Assembly (NCBI GenBank): GCA_900766195.1
Contig: CAAFUN010000108.1
Location: forward strand, 33,013 to 97,012
Origin: an uncultured Bacteroides sp.
GTDB taxonomy: Bacteria > Bacteroidota > Bacteroidia > Bacteroidales > Bacteroidaceae
Direction: 5' to 3'
Length of the DNA stretch: 64,000 nt
Shown here piece by piece: positions 63,461-64,000 of this stretch. The notes below the pieces were generated by a model that was not told the DNA's origin, made no database searches, and saw only the letters and a list, made by a program, of their open reading frames with translations. The translations under genes and the position numbers were made by a program. Position 1 is the stretch's first letter. Every line of letters starts with the position of its first letter.

Positions 63461-64000
63461 ATGAACAAGTCTTACTATTTAAAGCATCAGATCACGGCAT
63501 GGCATGACCCCCGAATACAGGCAATGATTAAGCAGGAGGGCATCAAAGCATACGGTGTTTATTGGTATATCATTGAGAAACTACATCTATTGCCCCATCA
63601 GAAAGCACAGTTAACCTACCTGAAACATTTCGTCGTAAAAAGACTCAGTTATAAATACATGATAAAGATTGTCACCGAATTCAACTTGTTCAATATGGAA
63701 GGAGAATATTTTTCACCCGTCTGTTTGAACGACTTTCCCGCCACTGACAACAGTATGAAATCTGATGAAAAAGAGGTCGAAAACGAGGAAAAATGCACAA
63801 GAAACGATGTAAAATCAGAAAAAAACAAGGTATTTTCGACGAAAAAAGAGCAAAATACAGCAAAAAGACGAAATATTCAACCTGCTAAATTTACACATAA
63901 AGTGCTATTAAACAACGGTTTAAAAGAAAAACAAGCTTCTCTCTCTTATTATAATATTATAATAACAACAACAATAAATAAAGAAAATAAAGAAAAATCC
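63461..64000 (+). CDS. Lin1244/DUF4373-type protein, cut by right edge
   Basis: From the ATG at 63461, 180 codons stay open to the window end, so the C-terminus is missing. The N-terminal 90 residues (MNKSYYLKHQITAWHDPRIQ, then AYGVYWYIIEKL and LSYKYMIKIVTEFNLF) match the Lin1244/Lin1753-like domain found in phage replisome-organiser-like proteins and in a DUF4373 family widespread in Bacteroides. After it comes a charged Lys/Glu/Asn-rich linker. The last 40 codons are very AT-rich, with TAT/AAT/ACA runs. Such genes often stand at the edge of accessory or capsule loci, so the region beyond may differ from the core. Confidence 0.75.
   Translation, partial: MNKSYYLKHQITAWHDPRIQAMIKQEGIKAYGVYWYIIEKLHLLPHQKAQLTYLKHFVVKRLSYKYMIKIVTEFNLFNMEGEYFSPVCLNDFPATDNSMKSDEKEVENEEKCTRNDVKSEKNKVFSTKKEQNTAKRRNIQPAKFTHKVLLNNGLKEKQASLSYYNIIITTTINKENKEKS

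Noticed and set aside
63304..63507. 67-codon open frame upstream of the right-edge gene
   Set aside because: It overlaps the start of the well-supported DUF4373-type gene in another frame and has no recognisable features.

Overview
The window is chromosomal DNA from a member of the Bacteroidales, most likely the genus Bacteroides. The evidence is the SusC/SusD pairs, a hybrid two-component system, SusE-type and DUF4834/DUF4954 family proteins, and promoters of the Bacteroidota type (TAnnTTTG at -7, sometimes with TTTG about 19 bp upstream) in front of most transcription units. Almost no gene has a strong Shine-Dalgarno sequence. The species cannot be named from the sequence alone.

Layout. 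1-3256: the start of a gene cut by the left edge, then an outer-membrane beta-barrel TonB-dependent protein with a Gly-rich tail. 3704-4997: aroB, then a tRNA-Pro(GGG) with its own promoter and terminator. 5157-24987: a polysaccharide utilization locus (PUL). Its minus-strand operon runs GH97, GH67, double SGNH esterase, susC, susD, SusE-GH76 fusion. A GH2 gene behind its own promoter follows, and a plus-strand hybrid two-component regulator is divergent from GH97. 25058-30635: an alpha/beta hydrolase, a 755-bp intergenic region rich in palindromes, a TonB receptor with a small secreted His/Cys protein, and two small membrane proteins.

30794-57651: mostly housekeeping genes (aroA, an ABC-3 metal permease, tsaE, trxA, dnaE, psd, pssA, tadA, yraN, birA, MATE exporter, pyrH, frr, rsgA, class I fumarase, hflX). 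Among them lies a CusRS/OmpR-type two-component system followed by a small secreted Lys/Ala-rich protein. 57776-62870: a second susC/susD pair with no enzymes or regulator beside it, preceded by an 868-bp gene-free region with inverted repeats. 63461-64000: the start of a Lin1244/DUF4373-type gene that runs off the right edge and may mark the border of an accessory region.

How the genes fit together. The PUL encodes an outer-membrane import pair, a candidate surface glycanase, and enzymes for alpha-glucuronic acid (GH67), probably alpha-galactose (GH97 of the retaining type), ester groups (SGNH) and beta-galactosides (GH2). It has no xylanase or GH43 enzyme, so it looks like a locus for decorated fragments or an unusual glucuronic-acid-bearing glycan, not bulk xylan. 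The sensor-regulator next door presumably controls it; a perfect 10-bp inverted repeat lies between the two divergent promoters.

The least explained signals are: four YNTAAT hexamers at exact 11-bp spacing upstream of the Lys-rich secreted protein; four 15-bp cores repeated every 22 bp between dissimilar 7-bp spacers in a convergent intergenic region (41346-41426); and a nested GC-rich palindrome at 26111-26206.
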